Assembly (NCBI RefSeq): GCF_900110435.1
Contig: NZ_FODT01000004.1
Span: 248,001 to 312,000 of the forward strand
Length of the DNA: 64,000 nucleotides
DNA from: Rhodopseudomonas pseudopalustris
Lineage (GTDB): Bacteria; Pseudomonadota; Alphaproteobacteria; Rhizobiales; Xanthobacteraceae
Direction: 5' to 3'
Both the position numbers and the translations under genes were made by a program. Position 1 is the first letter of the stretch; every line of letters starts with the position of its first letter. The notes below the pieces were generated by a model, which worked only from the letters and a program-made list of their open reading frames with translations, was not told the DNA's origin and did not search any database. Shown piece by piece: positions 50,757 through 60,494 of this stretch.

Positions 50757-51860
50757 ATGGCGCTCTGGTTTGTGTTCGCGATCATGACGGCCATCGCGGC
50801 GTTCGCGGTGTTGTGGCCGCTCGGGCGCGGCGTCCGGACGCTGCGCGAAGGCACCGAGGCCAACGTCTACAAGGACCAGCTCGCCGAGGTCGATCGCGAC
50901 GCCGAAGCCGGGCTGATCGGCGCCCCCGAAGCATCCGCCGCGCGCGTCGAGATCGGACGCCGGTTGCTCGCCAGCGCCGAGGTCGAACGCCCGGCTTTGT
51001 TCACAACGAGCCGCGGGCTGCGGCGGGGCGTCGCGGTGTTCGCGCTGATCGGCCTGCCGGCGCTTGCGCTGGCGGTATATCTGCCGCTCGGCTCGCCGAT
51101 GCAGGGCGACGATCCGCTGGCGCAGCGCACCAAGACCGCGGCGGCGTCGCAGCCGCTCGAGAATCTGGTGGCGCAGGTCGAGGCGCATCTCGAGAAGAAC
51201 CCGACCGACGGCCGCGGCTGGACCGTGCTGGCGCCGGTGCTCTTCAAGCTCAGCCGCTTCGAGGACGCCGCGCGCGCCTACCGCAATTCGATCAACTACG
51301 CCGGCGAGACAGCGGATCGGCGCGCCGATCTCGGCGAGGTGCTGTCGATGGCGGCGGGCGGCGTGATCACCGCCGAGGCCAAGTCGGAATTCGAGCGCGC
51401 GGTGAAGCTGAACGCCGACGACCCGAAGGCGCGCTACTTCCTCGGCCTCGCCGCCGAGCAGGACGGCCGGCCGAAGGATGCCGCGGCGATCTGGCGGGCG
51501 ATGCTGGAGAAGGCGCCGGCCGAGGCGCCGTGGAAGCCGATGCTGCAGGCGCAGCTCGCGCGCCTCGAGGGAACGCCGTTGCCGGCGTTGCCGGACGACA
51601 CGATCGCATCGGCGCAAGGCATGAGCGAGGGCGACCGCAACGCGATGATCCGCGGCATGGTCGACAAGCTCGCCGCCCGGTTGCAGCAGAACGGCGACGA
51701 CGTCGAGGGATGGCTGCGGCTGGTGCGCGCCTACATGGTGCTCGGCGACGCCGACAAGGCCAGGAGCGCGCAGGCGCAGGCGCGGCAGGCGGTGGCCGGC
51801 AACGCCGAGCGGCTCAAGCAGCTCAATGACGGGCTCAAGAACCTCGGGCTCGACGGATGA
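50757..51860 (+). CDS. ccmI: Cytochrome c biogenesis protein CcmI (CycH)
   Basis: 367 residues. Two N-terminal transmembrane helices ([40 protein letters not shown]) flank a short cytosolic loop containing [19 protein letters not shown] periplasmic TPR domain follows ([45 protein letters not shown]). It hands apocytochrome c to the CcmF/H haem lyase. It is the first gene of the ccm operon. An upstream in-frame ATG at 50703 would add 18 residues unlike other CycH proteins. Confidence 0.92.
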   Translation: MALWFVFAIMTAIAAFAVLWPLGRGVRTLREGTEANVYKDQLAEVDRDAEAGLIGAPEASAARVEIGRRLLASAEVERPALFTTSRGLRRGVAVFALIGLPALALAVYLPLGSPMQGDDPLAQRTKTAAASQPLENLVAQVEAHLEKNPTDGRGWTVLAPVLFKLSRFEDAARAYRNSINYAGETADRRADLGEVLSMAAGGVITAEAKSEFERAVKLNADDPKARYFLGLAAEQDGRPKDAAAIWRAMLEKAPAEAPWKPMLQAQLARLEGTPLPALPDDTIASAQGMSEGDRNAMIRGMVDKLAARLQQNGDDVEGWLRLVRAYMVLGDADKARSAQAQARQAVAGNAERLKQLNDGLKNLGLDG

Positions 51861-51984
51861 GGGCGCGCCCGGTTCGCATGCCCTTTTCCGACAAAATCAT
51901 CCGGCTATCATTGCGCGGGGGCGAGGCGCACAGTTCGGGCGTATCGCGACGCCGGCACTCAGGACGCCGACAAGAAGGCTGACC

Positions 51985-52479
51985 ATGACGCGTAAACAGC
52001 GGCGATTGTTGATGATCGGTGGCGCGGGCGTCGTGCTCGTCGTTGCGGTGGGCCTGGTGCTGAACGCGATGCGCGGTTCCATCGTGTTCTTCTCGACGCC
52101 GAAGATGGTGTCCGAACAGCAGATCGGCGCCGGCACGCGCTTCCGGCTCGGCGGCGTGGTCGAACCCGGCTCGCTGCACCGCGGCGATCAGCTTGCGGTG
52201 TCGTTCAAGGTGTCGGACGGCGCCGCCACCGTGCCGGTGGCGTTCAAGGGCATTCTGCCGGATCTGTTCCGCGAGGGGCAGGGCGTGATCGCCGAGGGCG
52301 CGCTCGACACCGCCGGCGTGTTCAAGGCCGACACCGTGCTCGCCAAGCACGACGAGACCTACATGCCGAAGGAAGTGGCCGACGCGCTGAAGAAGCAGGG
52401 CCACTGGAAGGACGATTACGAGAAGAAGCCGCCCGGCGCCTCGGGGGCCTCCGCCGACGCCGCGGGGCCGTCGCGATGA
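51985..52479 (+). CDS. ccmE: Cytochrome c maturation haem chaperone CcmE (CycJ)
   Basis: 164 residues. A membrane-anchored ([19 protein letters not shown]) periplasmic OB-fold protein that carries haem covalently. The haem-binding motif [12 protein letters not shown] has the conserved His and Tyr. The start ATG at 51985 matches CcmE N-termini (MTRKQRRL). It overlaps ccmF by 4 bp (ATGA). Confidence 0.95.
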   Translation: MTRKQRRLLMIGGAGVVLVVAVGLVLNAMRGSIVFFSTPKMVSEQQIGAGTRFRLGGVVEPGSLHRGDQLAVSFKVSDGAATVPVAFKGILPDLFREGQGVIAEGALDTAGVFKADTVLAKHDETYMPKEVADALKKQGHWKDDYEKKPPGASGASADAAGPSR

Positions 52480-54458
52480 TCGCCGAAGCGGGGCACTACG
52501 CGCTGGTGCTGGCGCTTGCGCTGGCGTTGATCCAGTCGACCGTGCCGATCCTCGGCGCGCGGCTGAACGACGGCGGCCTGATGAATGTCGCGCGCTCCAC
52601 GGCGCTCGCACAATTCGCCTTCGTCGCGGCGTCGTTCGGCGCGCTGGTTTATCTCAACGTCACCTCGGACTTCTCGGTTCTCAATGTCTACGAGAACTCG
52701 CATTCGGCAAAGCCGCTGCTCTACAAGATCACCGGCGTGTGGGGAAACCACGAAGGCTCGATGCTGCTGTGGGTCGCGATCCTGGCGCTGTTCGGCGGTC
52801 TGGTCGCTGCATTCGGCAACAATCTGCCGCTGTCGCTGCGCGCCCATGTGCTGGCGGTGCAGGCCTGGGTCGCCAGTGCGTTCTATCTGTTCATCCTGAT
52901 CACCTCGAACCCGTTCCTGCGGATTCCCAATCCGCCGATCGAGGGGCGTGACCTCAATCCGGTGTTGCAGGACATCGGCCTCGCGGTGCATCCGCCGCTG
53001 CTCTATCTCGGCTATGTCGGCTTCTCGATCTCGTTCTCCTTCGCCGCCGCTGCGCTGCTCGAAGGCCGGCTCGACGCCGCCTGGGCGCGCTGGGTGCGGC
53101 CGTGGACGCTGATGGCGTGGATCTTCCTGACACTCGGCATCGCGATGGGCTCGTATTGGGCTTACTACGAACTCGGCTGGGGCGGTTGGTGGTTCTGGGA
53201 CCCGGTCGAGAACGCTTCGCTGATGCCCTGGCTCGCCGGCACCGCGCTGCTGCATTCGGCGCTGGTGATGGAGAAGCGCAACGCGCTGAAGGTCTGGACC
53301 ATCCTCCTCGCGATCCTGACGTTCTCGCTGTCGCTGCTCGGCACCTTCCTGGTGCGCTCCGGCGTCTTGACCTCGGTGCACACCTTCGCCACCGATCCGT
53401 CGCGCGGCGTGTTCATCCTGGTAATTCTTTGCGTCTTCATCGGCGGCAGTCTTGCGCTGTTCGCCTGGCGCGCTTCGGCGTTGAAGCAGGGCGGGCTGTT
53501 CGCACCGATCTCCCGCGAGGGCGCGCTGGTGCTGAACAATCTGTTCCTCACCACCGCCTGCGCCACGGTGTTCGTCGGCACGCTGTATCCCTTGGCGCTC
53601 GAAGTCGTCACCGGTGACAAAATCTCGGTCGGCGCGCCGTTCTTCAATCTCACCTTCGGGCCGCTGTTCGTGCCGCTGATGCTGGCGATGCCGTTCGGGC
53701 CGCTGCTGGCGTGGAAGCGCGGCGACATCGTCGGCGCGGCGCAGCGGCTGATCGCGGCCGGCGTCGTGGCGCTGCTGACGGTCGCCCTGGTCTGGGCCTG
53801 GACCACCGGCGGCCCGGTGCTGGCGCCGCTGGCGATCGGGCTCGCGGTGTTCGTGATCGCGGGCGCGCTTGCCGACATCGCCGAACGCATCGGACTGTTC
53901 CGCAACCCGCTGTCGATCTCCACGCGCCGTGCGCGCGGGCTGCCGCGCTCGGCCTGGGGCACGATGTTCGCCCATGCCGGCGTCGGCATGGCGCTGATCG
54001 GCATCGTCTGCGAGACCACCTGGAACAGTGAGCATATCGCCGCGATGAAGGAGGGCGATACAGCGCGGATCGCCGGCTACGAACTCAAATTCGAAGGCGC
54101 GATGCAGCGCCAGGGGCCGAATTTTCGCGAATTGGAGACGCGCTTCTCGATCAGCGAGGGCGGCCAGCCGGTCGGCGTCATGACGCCGTCGAAGCGCAGC
54201 TTCACCACCCGCGGCACCTCGACCACCGAGGCGGCACTGCTGACCCGTGGCTTCAGCCAGCTTTACGTCTCGCTCGGCGAGATCGACGCCGCGGGCGCGG
54301 TGACGGTGCGGATCTATCACAAGCCGATGGTGCTGCTGATCTGGTTCGGCCCGCTGCTGATGGCGTTCGGCGGCCTGTTGTCGCTGTCCGACCGCCGCCT
54401 GCGCGTCGGTGCACCGAAACCGGCCAAGCCGCAGCGTACGCTGCAGCCGGCGGAGTAG
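52476..54458 (+). CDS. ccmF: Cytochrome c haem lyase subunit CcmF (CycK)
   Basis: 660 residues with about 15 hydrophobic helices. The haem-handling Trp-rich motif [18 protein letters not shown] is present, together with [13 protein letters not shown] and conserved histidines such as in [16 protein letters not shown]-like ([15 protein letters not shown]). It attaches haem to apocytochrome c with CcmI and CcmH. It is translationally coupled to ccmE. The length is standard. Confidence 0.96.
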   Translation: MIAEAGHYALVLALALALIQSTVPILGARLNDGGLMNVARSTALAQFAFVAASFGALVYLNVTSDFSVLNVYENSHSAKPLLYKITGVWGNHEGSMLLWVAILALFGGLVAAFGNNLPLSLRAHVLAVQAWVASAFYLFILITSNPFLRIPNPPIEGRDLNPVLQDIGLAVHPPLLYLGYVGFSISFSFAAAALLEGRLDAAWARWVRPWTLMAWIFLTLGIAMGSYWAYYELGWGGWWFWDPVENASLMPWLAGTALLHSALVMEKRNALKVWTILLAILTFSLSLLGTFLVRSGVLTSVHTFATDPSRGVFILVILCVFIGGSLALFAWRASALKQGGLFAPISREGALVLNNLFLTTACATVFVGTLYPLALEVVTGDKISVGAPFFNLTFGPLFVPLMLAMPFGPLLAWKRGDIVGAAQRLIAAGVVALLTVALVWAWTTGGPVLAPLAIGLAVFVIAGALADIAERIGLFRNPLSISTRRARGLPRSAWGTMFAHAGVGMALIGIVCETTWNSEHIAAMKEGDTARIAGYELKFEGAMQRQGPNFRELETRFSISEGGQPVGVMTPSKRSFTTRGTSTTEAALLTRGFSQLYVSLGEIDAAGAVTVRIYHKPMVLLIWFGPLLMAFGGLLSLSDRRLRVGAPKPAKPQRTLQPAE

Positions 54459-54472
54459 GGCGGAGGCCGGAG

Positions 54473-54970
54473 ATGAGAAAACTGCTTGCTATCGTTTCGA
54501 TCGTGATCGCGTCGGCCTTCGCCGCGCCACTGGCGCATGCGGTGCAGCCCGACGAGGTGATGGCCGATCCGGCGCAGGAATCCCGGGCGCGGGAGTTGTC
54601 GCGCGAGTTGCGCTGCATGGTCTGTCAGAACCAGTCGATCGACGATTCCGATGCGACGCTCGCCAAGGATCTGCGGCTCCTGGTGCGGGAGCGGATCGCG
54701 GCCGGCGACAGCAACAACCAGGTGCTGGACTATCTGGTGGCGCGCTACGGCGAATTCGTGCTGCTGAAGCCGCGGTTCGAGTTGCACACCTTGGTGCTGT
54801 GGCTGGTGATGCCACTTGTGCTGATCGGCGGCGGGCTGGCGCTGTGGCTGAACGTGCGTCGGCGCGCCCGCAATGCACCTCGGGCGCTGGACACAGCGCA
54901 GCCGCTCACTGCCGATGAGCAGGCAAGGCTGGACCGGCTGATGGCTGATGGGTCGGCAAGGTCCGACTAG
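54473..54970 (+). CDS. ccmH: Cytochrome c maturation thiol-reductase CcmH (CycL)
   Basis: 165 residues. The signal peptide (LLAIVSIVIASAFAAPLAHA) is followed by the redox motif LRCMVCQNQSIDDSD (CxxC) and a C-terminal transmembrane helix (LHTLVLWLVMPLVLIGGGLALWL). It reduces the haem-binding cysteines of apocytochromes. It is the last gene of ccmI-E-F-H. Start ATG at 54473 has GGAGG upstream. Confidence 0.95.
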   Translation: MRKLLAIVSIVIASAFAAPLAHAVQPDEVMADPAQESRARELSRELRCMVCQNQSIDDSDATLAKDLRLLVRERIAAGDSNNQVLDYLVARYGEFVLLKPRFELHTLVLWLVMPLVLIGGGLALWLNVRRRARNAPRALDTAQPLTADEQARLDRLMADGSARSD

Positions 54971-55068
54971 AGCTTTTCCGGTTCTGATCAAATCAGAACC
55001 GGAGCTCTGACTTCTTGGTCTGACGCGTTTTCTTCACGCGAACCGGTTTCCACTTCGCTCTAAAATCG
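54969..55068 (+). repeat. Interspersed repeat copy 6 (best preserved)
   Basis: agagcttttccggttctgat opens a perfect ggttctgat / atcagaacc palindrome, then ggagctctgacttcttgg, then gacgcgttttcttcacgcga and a cacttcgctctaaaa tail. It separates the convergent ccmH and DUF389 genes and overlaps the last codons of each. Confidence 0.8.
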
Positions 55069-56118
55069 CGACCCGCTTACGCGGCCAAAGGACACCTGAC
55101 CATCGCGGGTCATTTCCTGGATCGGCACGCTGCGGACATGAAGGACGATGTCGCGGCCTGTCACCTCGTCGATTTTTGCATTCAGACGGGCAACGGTCTC
55201 GGCGGTCAGGAACTCGGGGGTTCTGACCACGGCGAACGCCAGTCGCTTGCCGGCTTCCGTGGTCAGTCGGACTTCGATCACCCGGGCGCCCGGCTGCGTG
55301 ATCAGGCCCTCCTCGAGAACCCGCTGCACACTGCTTCGCACTGAACTCTCGTCAATATTCCTCCTGAAGGCATCGACGAGGTAGGTCCCAAGCACTGCCA
55401 GCACGATCAGCGGCACCAGGCGGGCCGACCAGGTCGCGCGAAACGACGGCCCGACGGTTTGAGCGCGGTGGCCTATCACCAGGAACACGGCCATGGCTGC
55501 TGCGGAGATCGCCGTGAGATTGGTCAGGAACAGCACGAAGGCGCCGCCGGCGAGCTGGAAATAGCCGCGGGCGATCAGGATGCCGCAGGCGGTGAGCGGC
55601 GGACAGAGCGCGGTCGCGATCGCGACGCCGACCACGGCGCCGCTGATCCGGCGCGATGCGGCCGCGTAGGCGCCGGCTGCGCCGCCGACGAGCGCGATCA
55701 TCATATCGAGCAGGTTGGGCGTGGTGCGCGCCAGCAATTGCTCGCTGATCGGCACGTTGTCGTGCAACCACCCGATTCCCGTGCCGATCGCCAGCACCCA
55801 CACGACGCCGACGATCTCGGTCGCCAGCGCGCCCGCGAGCATCCTGACGTCGAGTTCAGCGAGTGCCAGCCCAATCCCCAGAATCGGACCGTAGAGCATC
55901 GCGATCAGCATCGCGCCGATGACGACCGCCTCCGAATTGGCCAGCAGCCCGTAGCCGGCGATCAGCGTCGCCGCCGCATTCATCAGCAGGTAGCTGATCG
56001 ACAGCTGGGCACCGGCGGCGACAGCCTGCCGCGTCTCGGAGAGGTCGAAAAACGCCTCACGATCGATCGGCAACAGCTTGAGAGCCGCGCCGGCAAAGGA
56101 TTGTGGAGTCTCGGACAT
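55060..56118 (-). CDS. DUF389 family membrane protein
   Basis: 352 residues with several transmembrane helices in the N-terminal 240 residues. It shows the DUF389 pattern: AQLSISYLLMNAAATLIAGYG, NSEAVVIGAMLIAMLYGPILGIGLAL and VGVAIATALCPPLTACGILIARG. The C-terminal 100 residues form a soluble domain (RVIEVRLTTEAGKRLAFAVVR). It may be a transporter or sensor; the family function is unknown. ATG at 56118 is chosen over an upstream TTG. Confidence 0.8.
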   Translation of the reverse strand: MSETPQSFAGAALKLLPIDREAFFDLSETRQAVAAGAQLSISYLLMNAAATLIAGYGLLANSEAVVIGAMLIAMLYGPILGIGLALAELDVRMLAGALATEIVGVVWVLAIGTGIGWLHDNVPISEQLLARTTPNLLDMMIALVGGAAGAYAAASRRISGAVVGVAIATALCPPLTACGILIARGYFQLAGGAFVLFLTNLTAISAAAMAVFLVIGHRAQTVGPSFRATWSARLVPLIVLAVLGTYLVDAFRRNIDESSVRSSVQRVLEEGLITQPGARVIEVRLTTEAGKRLAFAVVRTPEFLTAETVARLNAKIDEVTGRDIVLHVRSVPIQEMTRDGQVSFGRVSGSRF

Positions 56119-56171
56119 GGTTGGCGCGATCAAAATCCAGACATCAGAAAACGTCGTTCACTGCCCGGCCT

Positions 56172-58208
56172 TCACCAGATCCGGACGCGACTGTCCTGCG
56201 GCAGATAGAGTTTGTCGCCATCCTTCACGCCGAAGGCTGCGTACCACGCGTCGACGTTGCGCAGCGCGCCGTTGACGCGGAATTCGCTCGGGCTGTGTGC
56301 ATCCGAGAGCAGGTTCTGGCGGGCCTGGTCCGGAGTCGTGAAATCCCGCCAAACCTGCGCCCAGGACAGGAAGAAGCGCTGGTCACCGGTGAAGCCGTCG
56401 ATCACCGGCGCCTTGCCGCCATGCTCCTGATCGACGAGCATCCGATACGCCTCATGGGCGATCGTAATGCCGCCGAGATCCCCGATGTTCTCGCCCAGCG
56501 TCAGTTCGCCGTTCACCCGCATGCCCGGAAGCGGCGAGTAGCCGCTGAACTGCTGCACCAGCACGGCGGTTCGTTTGTTGAATTCCGCGCGTGATACCTC
56601 CGTCCACCAGTTGCGCAGCGCGCCGGTCGCGTCGGACTGGCTGCCCTGATCGTCGAACGCGTGGCCGAGCTCATGGCCGATCACGGCGCCGATCGCACCG
56701 TAATTGACGGCGTCGTCGGCATTCGGATCGAAGAACGGCGGCTGCAGAATGCCCGCGGGGAAGGTAATCGAATTCATCTGCGGACTGTAGCCGGCGTTGA
56801 TGTCGGTGGCCGGATAGCTCCACTGCCATTCGCGGCGTTTCTCGCCGAGCTTGGCGATGGCGTCTGCCCGGGCGAACGCCTCGGCCTTGCGCCGGTTGCC
56901 GACCAGATCGGTCGGGTCGAACGCGACCGACGACCAGTCGCGCCAGCGGTCCGGATAGCCGACATGTTTGACGATCGCCTCGAGCTTGACGATCGCCGCC
57001 TTGCGCGTCGCCTGGTCCATCCAGGGATTGGCGTCGAGCCGCTTGTGGAAGGCTGCGCGGATGTTGGCGATCATCCGGTCCATCTTGGCGCGATAGTTTT
57101 CCGGGAAATAGGCCTTGGCATAGGCCCGGCCGAAGATCTCGCCGAATGTCGACGTCACGAAAGTCTGGGCGCGTTTCTCGAGCGCTTCCTGCTCGGGGAC
57201 GCCGTGAAGCCGTGTGCTGTTGAAGGCGAAGCTGGCCCGATCCAGTTCCTCGGTCAGGTTGGGGGCAAAATCATCGACGAGGTGGAAGGCGAGATAGGAT
57301 TTGATGGATTCGATATCCGTCGCCTTGAAGATCTCGGCGCTCTTCTGGATCGCCGTGTCCGTCGTCAGCACCAGCTCGGTCGGCCGGCTGAAGCCGGCCG
57401 CCTCAAGATAGATCTGCCACGGGAACGCAGGCGCGTAGGCCTGAAGCTCGGCGATCGACAGCAGCCGATAGCTCTTCACCGGGTCGCGTTGTTCGGGCGC
57501 GGTCCACTGCGCCTCGGCGAGACGGGTCTCGAAGGCGAGGATGGCCTTCGCCCGATCGCCGCCATCGGCAACGCCGACGCGTTTGAAGATGTCGGCGACA
57601 TAGGCCAGATAGGCGGCGCGATGGCCGTCGAAGGGCTCGCCGGCGGTGAGGTAGTATTCACGGCTGGGCAGGCCGAGGCCGGCCTGCATTGCGCCGATCA
57701 CATAGCGTTCCGGCTTCTTGTCGTCGGTGACGACACCGATATCGATCGGTGACTTGAAGAACGGCTGGCCCTGCAGCCGGGCGGCGTCCTCGTGGGTCTT
57801 GATCGCCCAGATCGAGTCGAGATCGCTCTTGATCGGCGACAGGCCGCGCTGGTTGCGCCCAGCCACGTCGATATAGCTCCTGTACAGCGCTGCGATCTTG
57901 GCCTCGTCGCTGCCCGGGGCTGGCGTCGAAACGAGGATGCCGTCGATCAGCTTCTGAAGCTGTCCCTGCGTGCGCTGATAGGCATCCACGAAGGAATTTG
58001 CATATGCCATTCCCGGCGGCGGCGCGGCGGTCTTGAGCCAGCCTTCGTTGACGTAGCGATAGAAGTCGTCACCGGGCCGGACCGTCGCGGAAATCGTCTG
58101 GGTCTCGACCCCCCAGTTCCCGAGCACCGGCTTGTCTCCCGCGCGCGCAGGCGCGGTGAGGGTCACTATCGGGGAGATCACGAACAACACGAAAGCGAGG
58201 CGGCGCAT
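56172..58208 (-). CDS. Exported M13 family metallopeptidase (PepO/neprilysin-like)
   Basis: 678 residues. The signal peptide is MRRLAFVLFVISPIVTLTAPARA. The zinc site HELGH (in VIGHELGHAFDDQG, near residue 507) and the third-ligand motif LGENIGDLGGITIAHEAY mark the M13 peptidase domain. The C-terminus ends in VRIW; M13 enzymes typically end in a short xW motif of this kind. It degrades small peptides in the periplasm. The complete length fits the family. It overlaps no neighbour and is preceded by a divergent gap. Confidence 0.92.
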   Translation of the reverse strand: MRRLAFVLFVISPIVTLTAPARAGDKPVLGNWGVETQTISATVRPGDDFYRYVNEGWLKTAAPPPGMAYANSFVDAYQRTQGQLQKLIDGILVSTPAPGSDEAKIAALYRSYIDVAGRNQRGLSPIKSDLDSIWAIKTHEDAARLQGQPFFKSPIDIGVVTDDKKPERYVIGAMQAGLGLPSREYYLTAGEPFDGHRAAYLAYVADIFKRVGVADGGDRAKAILAFETRLAEAQWTAPEQRDPVKSYRLLSIAELQAYAPAFPWQIYLEAAGFSRPTELVLTTDTAIQKSAEIFKATDIESIKSYLAFHLVDDFAPNLTEELDRASFAFNSTRLHGVPEQEALEKRAQTFVTSTFGEIFGRAYAKAYFPENYRAKMDRMIANIRAAFHKRLDANPWMDQATRKAAIVKLEAIVKHVGYPDRWRDWSSVAFDPTDLVGNRRKAEAFARADAIAKLGEKRREWQWSYPATDINAGYSPQMNSITFPAGILQPPFFDPNADDAVNYGAIGAVIGHELGHAFDDQGSQSDATGALRNWWTEVSRAEFNKRTAVLVQQFSGYSPLPGMRVNGELTLGENIGDLGGITIAHEAYRMLVDQEHGGKAPVIDGFTGDQRFFLSWAQVWRDFTTPDQARQNLLSDAHSPSEFRVNGALRNVDAWYAAFGVKDGDKLYLPQDSRVRIW

Positions 58209-58355
58209 GATGAACTCCAGATCGTTGAAACCGCGGCCTTCAGCGCCTTCCGATCGCATCATCGGAGGTGGTGATGGCCATTCTGAAATCAGACAGCCTT
58301 GAAACAGGGGCGGAGCTGTGAGGATGCCTCGACCGCCGCAGATTGCGATGCGCGC

Positions 58356-59006
58356 TTATTCTCCGTCCGGGGTCATGGCCATGATGTGGTCGAAGCTGCC
58401 GTCCGCCTTGAAGATGCAGCGCAGCTTCTTGATTCCGTCTGCCTGTTTGTCGGCGGTCCCGTCGATTTCTGAGCCACGGGGGGAGGTCCGGACCGGGCCG
58501 ACAGCGATCCGTCGCTGGTCGACGCCATACATGCCGGCCGCCTCGGCCTTGCAGACATCCTGCTTGATACGGTCGGAGACGCCTGCAGAGACACCGCCCG
58601 GTGCGCCGGTGAGTTCGACCGAGAGCTGATAGCGGCAGACCTCGTTGCGTCGAGCCGCATTGCGCATCAGGTAGACCTGCACCCGGTAAGTGCCCGCTTT
58701 GGTCCGCTCAACGCCGAACTCATTGCCGGCGGTTGATCCGATATGAGCCGCTTCAGCGGCGCCCGGCTCGAAAACGTTGAAGTAGCAGGATCGATTCGAC
58801 GGCGCGAAGAGCACCTGCATGGTTTGTCCGGCTCCGGCCGCGACGAGGTGATTGACACCGTTCCGCCCCGAGATCTTGCCGGCCACTTTTGTAGCGGTCG
58901 CGCCCTGCGGGAAAGTCAGCTTCCGCTCCGCGTCGCCGGCGCTCGCGGAGCCGACTGCGAGACCGAGAAGCATCGTAGTGACGATGAGGTGTCGCGACGT
59001 CAGCAT
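58356..59006 (-). CDS. Secreted hypothetical protein
   Basis: 216 residues. Signal peptide: MLTSRHLIVTTMLLGLAVGSASA. The body has a jelly-roll-like segment (GQTMQVLFAPSNRSCYFNVF, TYRVQVYLMRNAARRNEVCRYQLSVEL), reminiscent of periplasmic lysozyme inhibitors or DNA breaking-rejoining-labelled proteins, then a second short domain ending GSFDHIMAMTPDGE. Four Cys suggest disulphides. I do not assign a function. Confidence 0.6.
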   Translation of the reverse strand: MLTSRHLIVTTMLLGLAVGSASAGDAERKLTFPQGATATKVAGKISGRNGVNHLVAAGAGQTMQVLFAPSNRSCYFNVFEPGAAEAAHIGSTAGNEFGVERTKAGTYRVQVYLMRNAARRNEVCRYQLSVELTGAPGGVSAGVSDRIKQDVCKAEAAGMYGVDQRRIAVGPVRTSPRGSEIDGTADKQADGIKKLRCIFKADGSFDHIMAMTPDGE

Positions 59007-59407
59007 GAATGGCTCGATCCAACTTTTGTCGAGGCATTCTGACGGAGGCGAGTTCGGCGCACAAGAGAGGGCGAGATCAGCTTGCTCGTGTGCAAGCGAA
59101 ACACCATGCCGCCAGCGACTCAGACGAGAGTTCTGACAGCAAGTCGATCGTTGTGAATAGCGCCTAGGAAATCTACGAGGTTCGGCGAATGACAGGCGAA
59201 GGCGGCTGATCTGACAGCTTGCCGAGCGAGCGATCCGGCGACATCACTGAAGTGCGGGACGTTCTGGTCGCGCGCGACGGCGAATTCGCGCTGCGGCAAG
59301 CCCGGATCGAGCAGAGGGCAGACGGAAGTACTATTCCGGCGGCGTTGAATAGACAGGTAACACTTGCATCGTGACGGGCTTCACGGCGTCTGCCGGGTCA
59401 GGATGAT
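59007..59407. other. 401-bp intergenic region without a clear gene
   Basis: Bounded by divergent genes. No open frame with a Shine-Dalgarno or family similarity, no long palindrome and no recognised repeat. Both promoters for the flanking genes must lie here. Confidence 0.6.
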
Positions 59408-59899
59408 ATGATGCAGGATCTATTGGCGAGTGCAGGTGTCGCGGTGGCGGCATGGTTTGCCGTCTATTTCGTCGGCAAGCCGGTCGTCGCGCTTCAGGAG
59501 AATCGGCTCGAGGCACTGAAAGTTGCCGAGCGCTACTACAACGTCGACATGAGTGCGAGCGAAGACGAGCGGGACGCCGCCTTGAAAGCTCTGTTCGAGG
59601 TCGGCACGGCGCTTCGCACGCTGCACCGGGGCTGGTCGACCGCCGTCAGGCTGTGGTGCTGGGTCTGGAGATACGATCTGGATCTCGCCGCTCAGGCCGT
59701 GTTCGGACTCGCCGAGGGCCCACGCGGCAAGATTTCGATTGCGCCGGAAATCCGGAAGAACACCCTCGACGCGCTCTACGTCGCGCTCGGTGCGCACAAG
59801 CACCTCTCGTCGGAAACCGTTCAGGCGATCAGGCGAATGATCGCGCAGACGCAAGCAGCCGGGCGCCAGACCACCAGCGCGAGCGGCTCACTGTCGTAA
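59408..59899 (+). CDS. Membrane-anchored hypothetical protein
   Basis: 163 residues. One N-terminal transmembrane helix (LLASAGVAVAAWFAVYFVGKP) precedes a soluble helical body (LEALKVAERYYNVDMSASEDERDAALKALFEVG; WSTAVRLWCWVWRYDLDLA). No named domain. It converges on the ferritin-like gene. Two consecutive ATG codons make the exact start ambiguous by one residue. Confidence 0.55.
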   Translation: MMQDLLASAGVAVAAWFAVYFVGKPVVALQENRLEALKVAERYYNVDMSASEDERDAALKALFEVGTALRTLHRGWSTAVRLWCWVWRYDLDLAAQAVFGLAEGPRGKISIAPEIRKNTLDALYVALGAHKHLSSETVQAIRRMIAQTQAAGRQTTSASGSLS

Positions 59900-59937
59900 T
59901 CGGACCAGACGAAGGGCGTCGCTGACGGGCCGCGCCC

Positions 59938-60426
59938 TCAGAACGGGACGATCTCCATCGGCAGCGGCTTGCCGGCCTTGTGCAGGGCGATCCAGCGATG
60001 CAGCTCGGCGACGTGGCCGCTTTCCTCGGCGACGAACTCTTGCGCCAGAGCCTTGATCTCCGGATTGTCGGTGGTGTCGAGCACGTTCTTGTACCAATCG
60101 TAGGCGCCGGTCTCGGCTTCGAGCGCGATTTCCAGAGCGAGGTCGCGGCCGATGAAGGGGTCGGTACCCCAGATCGCCGCGGTTTCCGGGCTCTCGATCC
60201 CCGGCCATTTGAAATCGCCGGATTCCATCTCGGGGATGTCGCGGAAACCGGCGCGCGCCTGGGCGTCGGCCTGATGCATCCGTGAGTAGTCCGCGAGCTG
60301 CCGGAACAGCTTCGAGACTTCCTTGTTGCCGCAGGAGTCCATTGCGTCGGCGAGTTGACCGAACCGCAGCGCCGCTTCTTGCTCGAGGCGGATGGAGTGC
60401 GCCAGAAACTGTTCGACCGTTTCCAT
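59938..60426 (-). CDS. Ferritin-like diiron protein (rubrerythrin-type)
   Basis: 162 residues, a four-helix bundle with Glu/His ligand patterns: RLEQEAALRFGQLADAMD, SRMHQADAQAR, EIALEAETGAYDWYKN and FVAEESGHVAELHRWI (ExxH pairs). It resembles the ferritin-like domain of the adjacent fusion protein and is likely a paralogue. It is 68 bp downstream of that gene on the same strand and has no promoter of its own visible, so it belongs to the NifA/sigma54-type operon. The probable role is iron or peroxide handling. Confidence 0.8.
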   Translation of the reverse strand: METVEQFLAHSIRLEQEAALRFGQLADAMDSCGNKEVSKLFRQLADYSRMHQADAQARAGFRDIPEMESGDFKWPGIESPETAAIWGTDPFIGRDLALEIALEAETGAYDWYKNVLDTTDNPEIKALAQEFVAEESGHVAELHRWIALHKAGKPLPMEIVPF

Positions 60427-60494
60427 GTGATGATCCTTCGTTGTTCGGCCGCCGACGGGTCGACGGCGGCCGTCTCCATTGTCGGACGTTCTCG

